Assembly (NCBI RefSeq): GCF_009711975.1
Contig: NZ_VIKW01000081.1
Location: 1-64,000 of the forward strand
DNA length: 64,000 bases
Direction: 5' to 3'
Source of the DNA: Anabaena sp. UHCC 0204
GTDB taxonomy: Bacteria > Cyanobacteriota > Cyanobacteriia > Cyanobacteriales > Nostocaceae
Below the pieces are notes generated by a model. The model was not told the DNA's origin, searched no databases, and saw only the letters and a list, made by a program, of their open reading frames with translations. Positions 18,819-28,790 of the stretch are shown here, one piece after another. Every line of letters begins with the position of its first letter. Positions within the stretch are counted from its first letter, which is position 1. The position numbers and the translations under genes were made by a program.

Positions 18819-18848
18819 CTTAACCTATTGTTTACCTACACAGTTATT
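18819..18848 (+). promoter_or_regulatory. Pho box upstream of pstS
   Basis: Three 8-bp direct repeats with 3-bp spacers and exact 11-bp spacing: CTTAACCT (18819), GTTTACCT (18830) and CAGTTATT (18841). The first two match the cyanobacterial Pho-box consensus closely, the third less well. A possible -10 box, TATCTT (18858-18863), lies 9 bp after the last repeat, and the pstS start is 53 bp after the box. This predicts activation by the PhoB-type (SphR) response regulator during phosphate starvation. The rest of the spacer 18587-18818 holds only purine-rich repeat DNA. Confidence 0.8.
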
Positions 18849-18901
18849 CTTTAGGTGTATCTTAGAGACGTTTATATAAAAATTAGCCAAACTTAACAAT
18901 C

Positions 18902-20062
18902 ATGCTATCACGCCTAACAGCAAGAACAAATAATCGCCTGACAACTTCAATTTCTGTATTGGCGCTGGCAATTAGTTTATCTGCTTGTGGGGAAACTAGC
19001 CCAACTAATCCAACTACTAGCGAATCTCCTGTTGGTACTACAACCACTCCTGCTAAGACATTAGACTTAGGAGGTACTGTGGAGTTAATCGGTGCTGGTG
19101 CTTCTTTTCCTTCACCACTTTATCAAACTTGGTTTGCGGAATTAAACAAAAAATATCCTAATTTAAAAGTCAATTATCAGTCAGTTGGTAGTGGTGCTGG
19201 TGTTGAGCAGTTTACGAAAGGAACCGTAGACTTTGGTGCTAGTGATGTAGCAATGAAGGATGAAGAAATTCAGAAGATCCCCGCAGACAAAGGGGTATTA
19301 TTACTGCCTGTAACTGCTGGTAGTATTGTCATAACTTATAACTTAGCCGATGTGCCTGAACTTAAACTCCCACGGGAAGTTTATACTGGTATTCTACTGG
19401 GTAAAATTACATCTTGGGATGATGCCGCGATCGCTCAAGCTAATCCTGGCGCGAAATTACCAAAAGAGCCAATCAAAGTTATCTATCGTGCAGACGGTAG
19501 CGGAACTACAGGTGTTTTCACTAAGCACTTGAGTGCCATTAGTCCAGAATGGAAAACTAAAGTCGGTGAGGGTAAAAGTGTAAAATGGCCTGTAGGTGTT
19601 GGTGCTAAGGGTAATGAAGGTGTCACCGCCCAAATTCAACAAACTCCAGGTGCTATTGGTTATGTTGAATATGGCTACGCTAAAGAAAATAAGCTCAATT
19701 TTGCGTCTTTAGAAAATAAATCAAAACAATTTGTGGCCGCTACTCCAGAATCGGCAGCGAAAACCTTAGCAGCAGTGACTTTACCGGAAAATCTTCGCGC
19801 TTTTATTTCTGATCCAGAAGGTGCGGAATCTTACCCAATTGTTACTTACACTTGGATTCTGGCTTATAAGAAATATGCTGATGCTAACAAAGCTAAGGCA
19901 ATGGAAGCAACTATTGAGTATGCTTTAACTGATGGACAAAAGTTAGCAACTGAATTAGGGTATGTTCCTTTACCAGCGAATGTAGTTACCAAAGTGGCTG
20001 CTGCGGCTGATCAAATCAGTCCTGATTATAAGATTTCTGTTGGCGCTGATACTAGCAAATAA
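18902..20062 (+). CDS. pstS: Phosphate-binding lipoprotein of ABC transporter
   Basis: This 386-residue periplasmic protein captures phosphate and delivers it to PstC/PstA. It has a lipoprotein signal (LALAISLSAC, Cys at about 28), a Thr/Ser/Pro linker, and the PstS core: LIGAGASFPSPLYQTWF, YQSVGSGAGVEQF, DFGASDVAM and YRADGSGTTGVFT, which line the phosphate site. It is the first gene of a pstSCAB operon headed by a Pho box. Start ATG at 18902. Confidence 0.96.
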   Translation: MLSRLTARTNNRLTTSISVLALAISLSACGETSPTNPTTSESPVGTTTTPAKTLDLGGTVELIGAGASFPSPLYQTWFAELNKKYPNLKVNYQSVGSGAGVEQFTKGTVDFGASDVAMKDEEIQKIPADKGVLLLPVTAGSIVITYNLADVPELKLPREVYTGILLGKITSWDDAAIAQANPGAKLPKEPIKVIYRADGSGTTGVFTKHLSAISPEWKTKVGEGKSVKWPVGVGAKGNEGVTAQIQQTPGAIGYVEYGYAKENKLNFASLENKSKQFVAATPESAAKTLAAVTLPENLRAFISDPEGAESYPIVTYTWILAYKKYADANKAKAMEATIEYALTDGQKLATELGYVPLPANVVTKVAAAADQISPDYKISVGADTSK

Positions 20063-20159
20063 GTGACATCAAGTGACAGGTGACAGGTGACAGGCATTAA
20101 TTAACCAATCACCAATCACCTATTAATTTTTGCTGATTAAACCTTTACAGTCAGTATTC

Positions 20160-21113
20160 ATGACTACAAATTTTTCAGAAACATCATCGCTAATGAAAAG
20201 TCGCTCTGAAATGGATAGAAATCTAGATCGGAGCTTTATTTGGTTAACTCGGATTTTTGCATTAGCGATCGCTGCTACTTTATTATGGATTGCCCTACAA
20301 GTTGCCATTGGTGCTTGGCCAGCAATTCAAAAATTCGGGATCGGTTTTCTATTTACAAGTGATTGGAACCCTGTTAACAGTCAATATGGGGTGCTACCTG
20401 CGATTTATGGAACTCTGATGAGTTCTTTAATTGGACTACTTTTAGCTATTCCTATTGGTGTAGGAACGGCGATTTTGTTGAGTGAGGATTTTCTCCCCTC
20501 TCAAGTCAAGTTAGTTCTAGTATTTTTAGTAGAACTACTGGCCGCTATTCCCAGTGTCGTTTATGGCATCTGGGGAATTTTCGTTTTAGTGCCAATTATC
20601 ACGAATTTGGGAAAATGGTTACACACCTACTTAGGCTGGATACCATTTTTTAGCTCTCCACCTACAGGTCCAGGAATGTTACCTGCGGGGGTGATATTAG
20701 CAATTATGACTTTGCCAATTATCACCGCTATATCCCGTGATGCTTTGATTTCTGTACCCTCTAGTTTGCGTCAAGCTGCCTTGGGAATCGGTGCAACCCG
20801 TTGGGAAACTATTTTCCAAATTCTCATTCCTGCTGCTTTTTCTGGGATTGTCAGTGCGGTAATGTTGGCACTTGGTAGAGCAATGGGGGAAACAATGGCT
20901 GTGACAATGTTAATAGGTAATGCCAATAACATTAATATCTCCCTCTTAGCACCATCTAATACCATTTCTTCTTTACTGGCTAATCAATTTGCTGAAGCTA
21001 ATGGATTACAAGTTGCGGCTTTAATGTATGCGGCTTTAGTCCTATTTGCATTGACTCTGATAGTCAATATTTTGGCAGAGTTTGTTGTTGCTAGAGTTCA
21101 ACGTCTGTATTGA
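20160..21113 (+). CDS. pstC: Phosphate ABC transporter permease PstC
   Basis: A 317-residue inner-membrane permease with six hydrophobic segments; it pairs with PstA. The DWNPVNSQYGVLPAIYGTL segment and the EAA loop (RQAALGIGATRWETIFQILIP) are typical. The frame opens with a TTG at 20130, but the ATG at 20160 is preferred. The spacer after pstS carries short GTGACAGG repeats. The stop overlaps the upstream part of the pstA frame; the true pstA start is 12 bp downstream. Confidence 0.94.
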   Translation: MTTNFSETSSLMKSRSEMDRNLDRSFIWLTRIFALAIAATLLWIALQVAIGAWPAIQKFGIGFLFTSDWNPVNSQYGVLPAIYGTLMSSLIGLLLAIPIGVGTAILLSEDFLPSQVKLVLVFLVELLAAIPSVVYGIWGIFVLVPIITNLGKWLHTYLGWIPFFSSPPTGPGMLPAGVILAIMTLPIITAISRDALISVPSSLRQAALGIGATRWETIFQILIPAAFSGIVSAVMLALGRAMGETMAVTMLIGNANNINISLLAPSNTISSLLANQFAEANGLQVAALMYAALVLFALTLIVNILAEFVVARVQRLY

Positions 21114-21124
21114 TAGGTGAAATT

Positions 21125-22006
21125 ATGACTTCTTATTTTCCGCAAAGAAGCCTGACTCGTTCCTCTTCATCTCCCCGGACGTTGTTTAATACAGCGATGA
21201 CTGTATTAGCTTTTGTCTGTGGAGCATTGGCACTTGTCCCTTTATTGGCAGTTCTTTCTTATGTAATTATCAAAGGTTTTGGTAGTCTAAGTTTGAATGT
21301 TTTGACCCAGTTACCACCTGCTCCTTTTGGGAAAAATGGTGGTTTTGGTAATGCTATTTTGGGAACACTTCTCATGGTAGGGATTGCAGCGATAATGAGC
21401 ATTCCCTTTGGTGTGATGGCCGCAATTTATTTAACTGAGTTTAGTTCCCACAAAGTCGCTAGATGGATACGTTTTGCTACTAATGTTCTCAGTGGTGTCC
21501 CCTCGATTATTGCCGGGGTATTTGCCTATGGGATTGTGGTTTTGACGTTGTTAAAGCTAAACTTAGGCTCTTATTCAGCTTTGGGCGGTGGATTCGCACT
21601 AGCAATTTTAATGTTACCGATTATTGTGCGAACTACAGATGAATCTTTGCAGTTAGTATCTCAAGATTTACGTCAAGCTGCGGTGGGATTAGGTGCAACT
21701 AATTTTCAAACGGTGACACAGGTGGTACTACCGGCAGCTTTACCGGCTATTGTAACTGGTTCTACTCTAGCGATCGCTCGCGCGGCTGGAGAAACAGCAC
21801 CATTACTATTTACGGCTCTTTTCTCTTCTTTTTGGCCGGATAGCATCCTCAAACCTACTGCTTCTCTGGCAGTTTTAGTTTACAACTTTGCGATTTCTCC
21901 CTTTCAGACTTGGCAATCTCTAGCTTGGGCTGCTTCTTTAATCTTAGTATTGATGGTTTTGATTACTAGTATTATTTCTCGCTGGGCAACTAGAGAAAAG
22001 GCTTAG
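21125..22006 (+). CDS. pstA: Phosphate ABC transporter permease PstA
   Basis: A 293-residue inner-membrane permease, partner of PstC. It shows the PstA pattern: APFGKNGGFGNAILGT, AAIYLTEFSSH, SGVPSIIAGVFAYG and the EAA loop RQAAVGLGATNFQTVTQVVLP. A frame opens at a TTG overlapping the pstC stop, but the ATG at 21125 is preceded by AGGTGA at 5 bp and is chosen. Third gene of the pst operon. Confidence 0.94.
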   Translation: MTSYFPQRSLTRSSSSPRTLFNTAMTVLAFVCGALALVPLLAVLSYVIIKGFGSLSLNVLTQLPPAPFGKNGGFGNAILGTLLMVGIAAIMSIPFGVMAAIYLTEFSSHKVARWIRFATNVLSGVPSIIAGVFAYGIVVLTLLKLNLGSYSALGGGFALAILMLPIIVRTTDESLQLVSQDLRQAAVGLGATNFQTVTQVVLPAALPAIVTGSTLAIARAAGETAPLLFTALFSSFWPDSILKPTASLAVLVYNFAISPFQTWQSLAWAASLILVLMVLITSIISRWATREKA

Positions 22007-22058
22007 TAATGGCTATTAATTCCAATTAAAACCTATCCAGAACAACTTCCTGACAAAT

Positions 22059-22865
22059 ATGGCTACTAACATTAGTACAAACAATGAAACTGAAGCGGTT
22101 TTACGGACAGAAAACCTGAATATCTACTATGGCAATTTCTTGGCTGTACAGAATGTTTGGCTAGATATTCCTAAAAATCGAGTTACGGCTTTTATCGGAC
22201 CATCTGGTTGTGGTAAAAGTACATTGCTGCGATGTTATAATCGTCTGAATGATTTAATTGAATCATTTAGAGCCGAAGGTAAGGTTTATTTCGGCGACAA
22301 AAATCTTTATGCACCTGATATTGATCCTGTAGAGGTGCGAAGACGAATTGGTATGGTATTCCAAAGACCAAATCCATTTCCCAAGTCAATTTATGAAAAT
22401 ATTGCTTTTGGGGCAAAAATCAATGGCTTCAAAGGTGATATGAATGAATTGGTAGAAAGAAGTTTGCGACAAGCGGCTTTGTGGGATGAAGTCAAGGATA
22501 AATTGCGACAAAGTGGTTTATCTTTATCCGGTGGACAACAACAGCGGTTATGTATTGCCCGGGCGATCGCTGTCCAACCAGAAGTTATATTAATGGATGA
22601 ACCATGTTCGGCTCTTGATCCTATTTCTACTTTGCGGGTTGAAGAACTAATTCACAAACTTAAAGAGGAATATACTATCGTTATTGTTACTCACAATATG
22701 CAGCAAGCATCACGGGTATCCGATAAAACGGCATTTTTTAATGTCAAAACTTCGGAAACTGGTGGACGTAGTGGTTATTTAGTAGAGTACAATTCCACAG
22801 AACTAATTTTTAGCGATCCTCAACAGGAGGACACCAAAGCTTACATTAGCGGCAGATTTGGTTAG
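22059..22865 (+). CDS. pstB: Phosphate ABC transporter ATPase
   Basis: A 268-residue cytoplasmic ATPase that powers phosphate import. Walker [10 protein letters not shown], signature [15 protein letters not shown] and Walker [13 protein letters not shown] are all present, with the PstB-type [18 protein letters not shown] segment. Length is normal. Last gene of the pst operon; no phoU follows. The next feature is a tRNA on the other strand. Confidence 0.96.
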   Translation: MATNISTNNETEAVLRTENLNIYYGNFLAVQNVWLDIPKNRVTAFIGPSGCGKSTLLRCYNRLNDLIESFRAEGKVYFGDKNLYAPDIDPVEVRRRIGMVFQRPNPFPKSIYENIAFGAKINGFKGDMNELVERSLRQAALWDEVKDKLRQSGLSLSGGQQQRLCIARAIAVQPEVILMDEPCSALDPISTLRVEELIHKLKEEYTIVIVTHNMQQASRVSDKTAFFNVKTSETGGRSGYLVEYNSTELIFSDPQQEDTKAYISGRFG

Positions 22866-22879
22866 TTCTGTACAGATAA

Positions 22880-22950
22880 AGCGGGTGGCGGGAATCGAAC
22901 CCGCATTATTAGCTTGGAAGGCTAAAGTTTTACCACTAAACTACACCCGC
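22880..22950 (-). tRNA. tRNA-Gly(UCC)
   Basis: A 71-nt cloverleaf read on the minus strand. The acceptor stem is GCGGGTG paired with CACCCGC, the anticodon stem is TTAGC/GCTAA around the loop CTTCCAA (anticodon TCC), and the T arm is GCGGGTTCGATTCCCGC. The discriminator base is U; CCA is not encoded. It lies between pstB and the TonB-like gene, which is on the same strand as the tRNA. Confidence 0.95.
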
Positions 22951-22998
22951 ATTTCCAATTGAATCAGTATAACATGGCTTTTATAAAAACGCAAGCAT

Positions 22999-24195
22999 TT
23001 ATGGAGAATTTATCGGTTGGATTTTGAGACGAATATATAAATTGCTCAAATCTGGTTTTGATCCGTCTTGATTATAAGCAGCGAGAAAGTTTTCCTGTTG
23101 AAACATCTGGTTAATTGCTTGCTCATAAATGCTTATTTGGCTGCGGAGTGCGGCTGGTTCAATGGTGAGAACTATCGCTTGTTGAAAGTTGCCATTTTTA
23201 TCAATTATTAAACTAGCCAGTATATTTGCTGGTTTAATATCTTCTTCGCTGGGAAGAACACTAGGCTCTAATTCCTTTTCTAAGCTACCTTTATATTCAG
23301 CCAGAACATCTGGTAAATCATTAGCTCGAAGTTGTTTTTGTTGGATTAATGCAATAACTTCTTCTTTAAAAATAGGATTGACGGTAGCGATCGCACCACC
23401 TCTATTAGAAGTTGGAGCAGGTTCTGGGGTAGGATTTACAGAAGGTTCTGTTGTAGGAGTTGGGGATTCAGCGGGAATTTCTTGGGGTAGGGGAGTTCCC
23501 TTTCCTAGTCTAACTTCTTGACGACGATTCCAAGGAAGCTCACTTTCTGGAATTATTGGTGTTGTTTGTGGTGTTGGGTTGGTGGGATAAGATTGTTGTC
23601 TAACTGGTGGTTTTTCAACTTCAGATTTTTTAACTTCAGGTTTTTCAACTTCAGATTTTTTAACTTCAGGTTTTTCAACTTCGGTTTTTTTAACTTCAGA
23701 TTTTTCAACTTCGAGTTTTTTAACTTCGGGTTTGATAACTTCGGGTTTGATAACTTCGGTTTTTTTAACTTCGGTTTTTTTAACTTCGAGTTTTTTGATT
23801 TCAGGTTTGATAACTTCAGGTTTTTGAGTTTGCTCCTGTTGTTGTAAATTAACCCTAGAAACTATCTCATTATCTTCAATGTTGGGTGTAATAGGAGCTA
23901 ATTTTGGTGAAGATGAAAAAGAAGATTGTGATTTAATCTTTGGGGTTGTTGGTTGTGGTTTGATTGGAGATTTTGGTTCAACAGCAATCTCGATAAAGTC
24001 AATAGGAATAGAACTTTGGTTAGATTGGGGAAACCAAGGCTGGAAATTATCAGACGAACGTATTAACCAAAATACTAACAAGTGAAGAGACACAGAACTA
24101 ATAGATACAACAATCCATAACCAAGCAGGATCAGTATGTCCTCTGAAACTTTGAGATGTAATTAAACTCTTATTTGAATGATTATTTGTAATCAT
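22999..24195 (-). CDS. TonB-like protein with tandem pentapeptide repeats
   Basis: A 398-residue protein with one N-terminal membrane helix (about 28-45, [19 protein letters not shown]) and a long periplasmic part. Residues about 125-200 are some 15 copies of a pentapeptide of the form K-P/S/T/L-E-V-K/E/I, giving a rigid, highly charged rod. A Pro/Thr-rich segment and a C-terminal domain (about 275-398, [33 protein letters not shown]) follow. The layout matches TonB-type energy transducers, which span the periplasm to drive outer-membrane receptors; the C-terminal domain is only weakly TonB-like to my eye. exbB/exbD are not adjacent. A TonB-dependent receptor is encoded at 57882-59972. Confidence 0.65.
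   Translation of the reverse strand: MITNNHSNKSLITSQSFRGHTDPAWLWIVVSISSVSLHLLVFWLIRSSDNFQPWFPQSNQSSIPIDFIEIAVEPKSPIKPQPTTPKIKSQSSFSSSPKLAPITPNIEDNEIVSRVNLQQQEQTQKPEVIKPEIKKLEVKKTEVKKTEVIKPEVIKPEVKKLEVEKSEVKKTEVEKPEVKKSEVEKPEVKKSEVEKPPVRQQSYPTNPTPQTTPIIPESELPWNRRQEVRLGKGTPLPQEIPAESPTPTTEPSVNPTPEPAPTSNRGGAIATVNPIFKEEVIALIQQKQLRANDLPDVLAEYKGSLEKELEPSVLPSEEDIKPANILASLIIDKNGNFQQAIVLTIEPAALRSQISIYEQAINQMFQQENFLAAYNQDGSKPDLSNLYIRLKIQPINSP
23615..23835 (-). repeat. 15-bp in-frame tandem repeat
   Basis: About 15 units reading TTTTTAACTTCAGGT or TTTTTCAACTTCGGT on the plus strand, each coding one pentapeptide of the TonB-like protein. Neighbouring units are nearly identical, in places as 30-bp pairs, suggesting recent duplication by slippage or unequal exchange. 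Copy number is likely to vary between strains. Confidence 0.85.
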
Positions 24196-24357
24196 TAGTA
24201 TTATGTTATGTCAGGGAACTAGGAATAGGGAAGAAATTTCTTTCTTCTTTCTTCCTCTTGATAGCACAACCTAAACAACCTAAATAAAAATTAAATGTAC
24301 GTTATCTGAGTCCTTTTCTAGTTACTGACGAATTATTCATAACCTTTTTTTAGAAAT

Positions 24358-27300
24358 TTATTTCACAGGTTCGGGTGTGACCATAAAAGTTAGAACTGTT
24401 TCATCTATACCTTTTAATTCTAAGGGACTACCTTTAGTAATTTCTTCTTCTTGTAAATAGTCTGCCACAGCAGCGGAGACTAGGATAGTACCAGGAACAG
24501 CGGCAGCTTGCAAGCGGGCAGCAATATTCACACTTGGACCAATGGCTGTATAGTCAGCACGTTCGGCGCTACCAAACATTCCGACAACGGCCGTACCTTG
24601 GTGGATACCACAGCGAAATTGTACGCCATCACGTCCATCTGTTTCAAAGATACCTTGCGATCGCCAGCGAAGATTTAATGTCTTCAATGCGCGTTGCATG
24701 GCTCTAGCTGTGTTAATGGCACGTCGGACTTGTTCATTGGGTGTCAGGTCTTCTGGCGCTCCATATAAAGCTAAGATAGCATCTCCCATAAATTTATCCA
24801 CCGTACCGCCATTCTCAAACACAACTTTAGTCATGGCTTCTAAATATTCATTCAATATTTCTGCCACTTTTCGGGATCTGAGGGTATTAGATAGTTGAGT
24901 AAAGCCCACAATGTCGCTAAATAGAACTGTCACTAAACGCGGTTCTGGTTGTAAATCTAGTGTCAACGTTCCCGTTGCGGCTTTTCTGACTAATGCTGTG
25001 GGTAAAAAGCGTCTGAGTACGGATTCTGTGAGATAGTAGTTTAACTCCAAGGTGCGTTTTTCATTTTCCTTCAAAGCTAAAAGATTCCGTGCTTCGGCCA
25101 GGAGTTCTCGATCATTAAAAGGTTTGGCTAAATAAGCATCTGCACCCTTTTCTGTGCCTTGAATCCGGGTTTCCTCATCCACTTTGGCTGTGAGGAGAAT
25201 AATAGGTATACCTTTTAAATCTTCTTCATTGCGAACCATTTTAATCATTTCCAATCCTGTCACTACGGGCATCATTAAGTCAGTGATAATTAAACTGGGT
25301 TTGATGCGTTGTGCAAGAATATATCCTTCATTCCCATTGCGGGCTGTATCTACTTTATAACCATTGCGACGGAGAATATCCGAGACATAGACTCGTAAAT
25401 CGGGATTATCATCAACAACTAAAATTGAGTGTCCAGTCCCTGGGGCTGTAATACTCATAAGTTGAGCATCTTTAATTTCTGGATTTGCTAATGTGTCTAT
25501 TGTCTGAGCCAAATCTTCTATATCTAAATCAACTTGTTCTAAATCAGCTAATTCCACACTAGCGCGACTAATATTCAAATCAGCGACAGTATCTAAAATT
25601 CTATCTGTAGGTAGGTGAGATGAACCGATCAAAAGCTGTAAGGTAAATGTAGTTCCCTGACCATAAATAGACTCAACTGTGACTTTACCTCCGTGTAATT
25701 CTACTAATTCTTTCACGAGGGACAAACCCAAACCACTACCTTCGTAGGTGCGATTTTCTGAACCTTCGGCTTGACGGAATCGTTCAAATAGATAGGGTAT
25801 TTGTTGGGGAAGAATACCAATCCCTGAATCTTGAACTTGCAAGATACAATTATTCCCTGCTGTAGCTAGTCTAATGGTGATTGTCCCATTTTCAGGGGTA
25901 AATTTCATGGCGTTTGACAAAAGGTTATAAATCACTTTGTCAAATTTTTCTATATCTAAATAGACTGTGGGACAGGTAAGCAAATCGGTATTGACTTGGA
26001 GTCCCTTTTTCTCGCAGTAAGGACGAAAAGAGTCAACAATTTGGGTAACAAATTCGACCAGATCACAAGGACGGAAACTGGGCTGCATTCTCCCTGCGTC
26101 GAGACGTTGTAAATCGAGGAGTTGATTGACTAATCGTAGTAACCGACGGGAATTGCGGAGAGCGATAATACTTTGAGAATGGGATAAGCCTTCACCTGAA
26201 TTGACTGCGGATTCTAGGGGTCCTTGGATGAGGGTAATGGGAGTCCGGAACTCATGGGAGATATTTTGGAAAAATTCAGTTTTTTGTTTGTCTAGTTCTA
26301 GTAAGCGTTCTGCTTGTTCGCGGGTTTTTTGGTATAAGCGCGATTGTTGGACAGCGATCGCGGCTTGGGAAGCGACTGATTTAGCTAATTCAATTTCTGA
26401 GGATAGCCATCGTCTAGCTTTGCTACCTTCCCGCAGAGTAATACTACCAATACATTTACCATCAGCTAGTAAAGGGACAACTATGAGCGATCGCACTGGC
26501 ATTTTCAAAGGTAAATCAAAACCCTGAACATCAGCCGAACAATGGGTAATATCAGCAATTACTACTGGTTCTTCTGTTCGCAATAATTCTTGCAACACCG
26601 GATTATCCTGAATTCTCACTTGGGAATCAGGTAATTGATGATGCCAAATATTCGCCAAAGAATGTCCTACAGTATCAGAACTATCATACAAACCTACACA
26701 ATGAACAAATTCATCCTCCTGAGTCCACAAAGACAACACACAACCATCAACTTGTAAAGCCTGTCCTAACTGTTGAGTAATCGCTGCAAAAATATCTTCG
26801 GGATCAAGACTAGAACGAATGGCGCTAGTAATTGTATTAATCAAAGCTTCCCGTTTCGCTAAAGCCCGCACTTGTTCATAAGCATAGGTTTGCGACAAAG
26901 CCAAAGCCGCTTGATCTGCCACCACCAAAACCAACTGGATCTCATCTTCTGCCCAAATCCGGACTTGCGATCGCTGATGTAGAGCCAATACCGCCATCAA
27001 TTTTTGTTGCCAAATCAAAGGAACAACTAAGCTAGAACAAATATTAGCCGCCGCAAAAGCATTAGCCCGACTAATGTTTTCATCATCGCTTTGAATCCGC
27101 TCATCATCAGCAACATTATTAATTACCTGTAATTCGCGGGTTTCCCAGACTGTCTGTACCAAAATAGGCAAAGAGATACTTCTTGCTTCTGAAGTCTCCT
27201 GTTGGCTATCCTCACCAGAGCTAATCGCTTTTTGGTAAATAAATCCTTCATCTGTCAACTGCTGATCTTGAAAAGGACGTAATAAACAAACATCTACTTC

Positions 27301-27828
27301 CAAAATATGTCCGACAGTATCAACAATAGTTTGTAAAACTTGCCGATAATTGAGGGCGCTACGAATCGTATTGGTAATGGTATTCAGCAGCGATTCTTGG
27401 CGGAGTGTGCGGGTAAGTTCCCTAGTTCTAGCCTTGAGGACATTGTGAGTGTCCATAGCTTGACGAACCACTGCTTTTAGTTCTTCAGATTCCCAGGGTT
27501 TAGTTACATATTTGAATACCTTGCCAGAGTTAATAGCATCTACCAAGTCTTCAACATCGGTGTAGCCAGTTAAAATAATGCGAATAATATCTGGATATTG
27601 GGTAGCTGTGAGGCTTAAAAATTCTGTACCACTCATCATCGGCATCCGCTGATCGGAAATGATGACTGAGATATCACCCTCTTGAGCCAGTAGTTCCAGC
27701 GCCGCCGGTCCAGAATTTGCCCGTAGCACCTTATAGTCACGATAAAAGGTGCGATAAAGCAAGTCAAGGTTGTCGGGTTCATCATCAACAACCAAAATTT
27801 TCGGCTTACTGTTTGCTTGTGATATCAT
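24358..27828 (-). CDS. cyaC: CyaC-type hybrid histidine kinase/adenylate cyclase
   Basis: This 1156-residue protein should make cAMP under two-component control. Domains in order: receiver R1 (1-125, phosphoacceptor Asp59 in ISDQRMPM), two GAF domains (about 150-320 and 340-500), histidine kinase (His about 526 in NISHEFRTP; ATP site with GIGILPQQIPYLFERF and EGSGLGLSLVKELVELHGG), receiver R2 (Asp about 851 in IITDLMMPV), and a class III cyclase (from about 965, LFSDIVGFTQLS, VDKFMGDAILALYG). The order and length match CyaC of Anabaena and Spirulina, known from the literature as a bicarbonate-responsive cyclase. The first metal-binding Asp of the cyclase (SDIVG) and the second (GDAIL) are present. 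The gene appears monocistronic; a 1-kb non-coding region lies upstream. Confidence 0.88.
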   Translation of the reverse strand: MISQANSKPKILVVDDEPDNLDLLYRTFYRDYKVLRANSGPAALELLAQEGDISVIISDQRMPMMSGTEFLSLTATQYPDIIRIILTGYTDVEDLVDAINSGKVFKYVTKPWESEELKAVVRQAMDTHNVLKARTRELTRTLRQESLLNTITNTIRSALNYRQVLQTIVDTVGHILEVDVCLLRPFQDQQLTDEGFIYQKAISSGEDSQQETSEARSISLPILVQTVWETRELQVINNVADDERIQSDDENISRANAFAAANICSSLVVPLIWQQKLMAVLALHQRSQVRIWAEDEIQLVLVVADQAALALSQTYAYEQVRALAKREALINTITSAIRSSLDPEDIFAAITQQLGQALQVDGCVLSLWTQEDEFVHCVGLYDSSDTVGHSLANIWHHQLPDSQVRIQDNPVLQELLRTEEPVVIADITHCSADVQGFDLPLKMPVRSLIVVPLLADGKCIGSITLREGSKARRWLSSEIELAKSVASQAAIAVQQSRLYQKTREQAERLLELDKQKTEFFQNISHEFRTPITLIQGPLESAVNSGEGLSHSQSIIALRNSRRLLRLVNQLLDLQRLDAGRMQPSFRPCDLVEFVTQIVDSFRPYCEKKGLQVNTDLLTCPTVYLDIEKFDKVIYNLLSNAMKFTPENGTITIRLATAGNNCILQVQDSGIGILPQQIPYLFERFRQAEGSENRTYEGSGLGLSLVKELVELHGGKVTVESIYGQGTTFTLQLLIGSSHLPTDRILDTVADLNISRASVELADLEQVDLDIEDLAQTIDTLANPEIKDAQLMSITAPGTGHSILVVDDNPDLRVYVSDILRRNGYKVDTARNGNEGYILAQRIKPSLIITDLMMPVVTGLEMIKMVRNEEDLKGIPIILLTAKVDEETRIQGTEKGADAYLAKPFNDRELLAEARNLLALKENEKRTLELNYYLTESVLRRFLPTALVRKAATGTLTLDLQPEPRLVTVLFSDIVGFTQLSNTLRSRKVAEILNEYLEAMTKVVFENGGTVDKFMGDAILALYGAPEDLTPNEQVRRAINTARAMQRALKTLNLRWRSQGIFETDGRDGVQFRCGIHQGTAVVGMFGSAERADYTAIGPSVNIAARLQAAAVPGTILVSAAVADYLQEEEITKGSPLELKGIDETVLTFMVTPEPVK

Positions 27829-28623
27829 GCACCGCTTTGCTGCTGCAATGGCAGTCGGATAAAGAATAAAATGTTCAAGTAGAGAATATGTATGAGTCAG
27901 GTAAGCTCAGGTTATTTCGACCAATAACTGACTGTTTGGTTACATGACAAGGGAATTTACCCTTGGGCAGAAATTCCAGGGTTTAACACCCCTAAACTCA
28001 GGGATCTTTTTACAGACTGGGATCTGAATTGTTAAGAAAAGTTTTCGGCATGACTGTCTTTGATTTTGAATTGTTTATTTTGGATCTTACTCCCTCACAG
28101 TAGTTGCTGATACATAAATTACTATCGGGATGGTGAATACGTGGAATGAAGCTATACATTAAGTTTTCTCATTTCAGCATTTGTACTAGCACTTTTAGGT
28201 TAATTGCATTTTTAGTAGATATGGTAGCGTTATGAATAATACATCACTCTGACTTACAGGCAAAGTATACTATTAAACAAATACCTGATTCTAATTTAGC
28301 AATCAGAACTAATACTAAAGCAAGTCGTAGTTTTAGGTAACTTTTCCATGAAGAATTGAGTATTTTTATAGGTTCTTCTCCCAGTATCCATTACTCAGTA
28401 CCTATAGCACCAGTCTCTTTCGTTGCCAATTAGGGTAATTTTTAACTCTAATAGGCTAGGATAATTCATTTAGATAGGTTTTACTACCTTGACGGTAAGT
28501 TACCTTAGCTATAACTGTTTGTTTTTTTAACAACACGCTGACAATCCCCAGGTTTTCTGGTAATATATTCGGGTCTTGACCACCAATGCCGTAAGCGAAA
28601 ATCACTAGCTTTTAGGTAAGTAT
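27829..28623. other. Long non-coding spacer upstream of cyaC
   Basis: I see no gene on either strand. A small hairpin (CAAGGG-N6-CCCTTG) lies at about 27950-27967. The spacer is AT-rich and should contain the cyaC promoter, but no clear promoter boxes were identified. Confidence 0.4.
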
Positions 28624-28790
28624 CGCCAGAGAACCCTGAGCGTAGCCGAAGGGTAAAAGATTTGAGTCTTGGGAATCAGGACTCCTGCCCTTGGAGAAAA
28701 TGTTAAACCAATAGAACTATGGAGTTCTGGCGGCTATTCCCGATGAATTGGGAAGCTCCGTCCATCTGACTGCGGAGTAGTTCACGATAC
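28600..28790 (+). ncRNA. Structured region resembling a detached IS200/IS605 right end
   Basis: This GC-richer block inside AT-rich spacer has nested pairing. CGCCAGAGAAC near 28623 can pair with GTTCTGGCG near 28725; inside it, GAGTC and GACTC (28663-28683) form a hairpin. Next, TTCCCGATGAATTGGGAA (28737-28754) folds, and GCTCCGTCC pairs partly with CTGCGGAGTAG (28754-28780). The string GGGAAGCTCCGTCC...GGAGTAGTTCAC is, from memory, the typical right end of cyanobacterial tnpB-carrying elements, the region transcribed as omega RNA. No tnpB lies upstream. Function is unproven; it may simply be a relic. Confidence 0.4.

Noticed and set aside
23518-23847. Plus-strand frame coding a Phe/Asn-rich repetitive protein
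   Set aside because: It is the antisense reading of the 15-bp repeat inside the TonB-like gene; no start signal, and its composition is explained by the repeat.
28600-28790. RNase P RNA, tmRNA or 6S RNA
   Set aside because: The conserved RNase P motif and a tmRNA tRNA-like end are missing, and the fold is not one long 6S-type hairpin; the IS200/IS605 right-end reading fits better.
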